From the NCBI RefSeq assembly GCF_024362695.1, contig NC_065420.1, forward strand, positions 9,959,420 to 10,023,419: a stretch of 64,000 nucleotides of DNA, read 5' to 3'. Origin of the DNA: Pectinophora gossypiella. Lineage: Eukaryota; Arthropoda; Insecta; Lepidoptera; Gelechiidae. The stretch's first letter is position 1. The number at the start of each line of letters is the position of its first letter. The notes beneath the pieces are model-generated. The model was not told the DNA's origin and did no database searches. It saw nothing but the letters and a program-made list of their open reading frames with translations. Positions 63,951 to 64,000 of the stretch are shown in pieces. A program made the translations under genes and the position numbers.

Positions 63951-64000
63951 ACATACATACATACATAGTAAGTTACGACCCGAGCTGGGATTCGAACCCG
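63951..64000 (-). repeat. Start of a further tRNA-like SINE, cut by the window edge
   Basis: A (CATA)n tail is followed by GACCCGAGCTGGGATTCGAA and CCCG; on the minus strand GGTTCGAATCCC is a tRNA-type B box. Confidence 0.5.

Noticed and set aside
1..64000. CRISPR array, bacterial operon or integrated virus gene
   Set aside because: No regularly spaced short repeats with unique spacers, no operon structure, and no viral domain was recognised; the sequence is eukaryotic throughout.

Overview
The window is moth (lepidopteran) nuclear DNA. The evidence is GT-AG introns, two recognisable insect genes (alpha-amylase and twisted gastrulation), arthropod-type 5S rRNA genes, and a very dense load of repeats of lepidopteran type: tRNA-derived SINEs, short 3' fragments of non-LTR elements, many small inverted-repeat elements, and frequent TAGGTA/TACCTA words. 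No bacterial operon, CRISPR array or recognisable virus-derived gene was seen.

Layout. (1) 1-1.4 kb: the 5' part of an alpha-amylase gene on the minus strand, running off the left edge. (2) 2.3-12.0 kb: a complete five-exon twisted gastrulation (tsg) gene on the plus strand, about 242 codons spread over 9.7 kb. Intron 2 carries a structurally intact Tc1-type DNA transposon with perfect 27-bp ends and an open DD34E transposase. (3) 12-15.8 kb: repeats only, with a cluster of TGACGTCA sites just past tsg. (4) 15.9-22.5 kb: a 5S ribosomal RNA cluster. It has five complete and identical genes, one gene with an internal deletion, and one gene split in two by about 1 kb of foreign DNA flanked by a 27-bp direct repeat. 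The genes sit in two diverged spacer classes, and one spacer carries a 2.2-kb 5'-truncated non-LTR retrotransposon. (5) 22.6-64 kb: gene-poor repeat-rich DNA. Only two short candidate first exons of host genes are visible (25.96 kb and 55.76 kb, both plus strand); neither product could be identified. This tract holds a 3.86-kb terminal-inverted-repeat element (50.2-54.0 kb) whose empty site exists elsewhere in the window, and two copies of a SINE whose head joins a tRNA-like A box to a 5S-rRNA-like control region.

How it fits together. Amylase (a secreted digestive enzyme) and tsg (a secreted BMP modulator) are divergently transcribed with about 0.9 kb between their start codons, but no functional link is implied. 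The rest is mostly mobile-element history: nested insertions, foldback elements and retroelement tails, with the 5S array acting both as a gene cluster and as an insertion target. The strongest items for follow-up are the split 5S gene, the tRNA/5S composite SINE and the 3.86-kb element. All boundaries were read by eye; family names for repeats are tentative unless motifs are cited.
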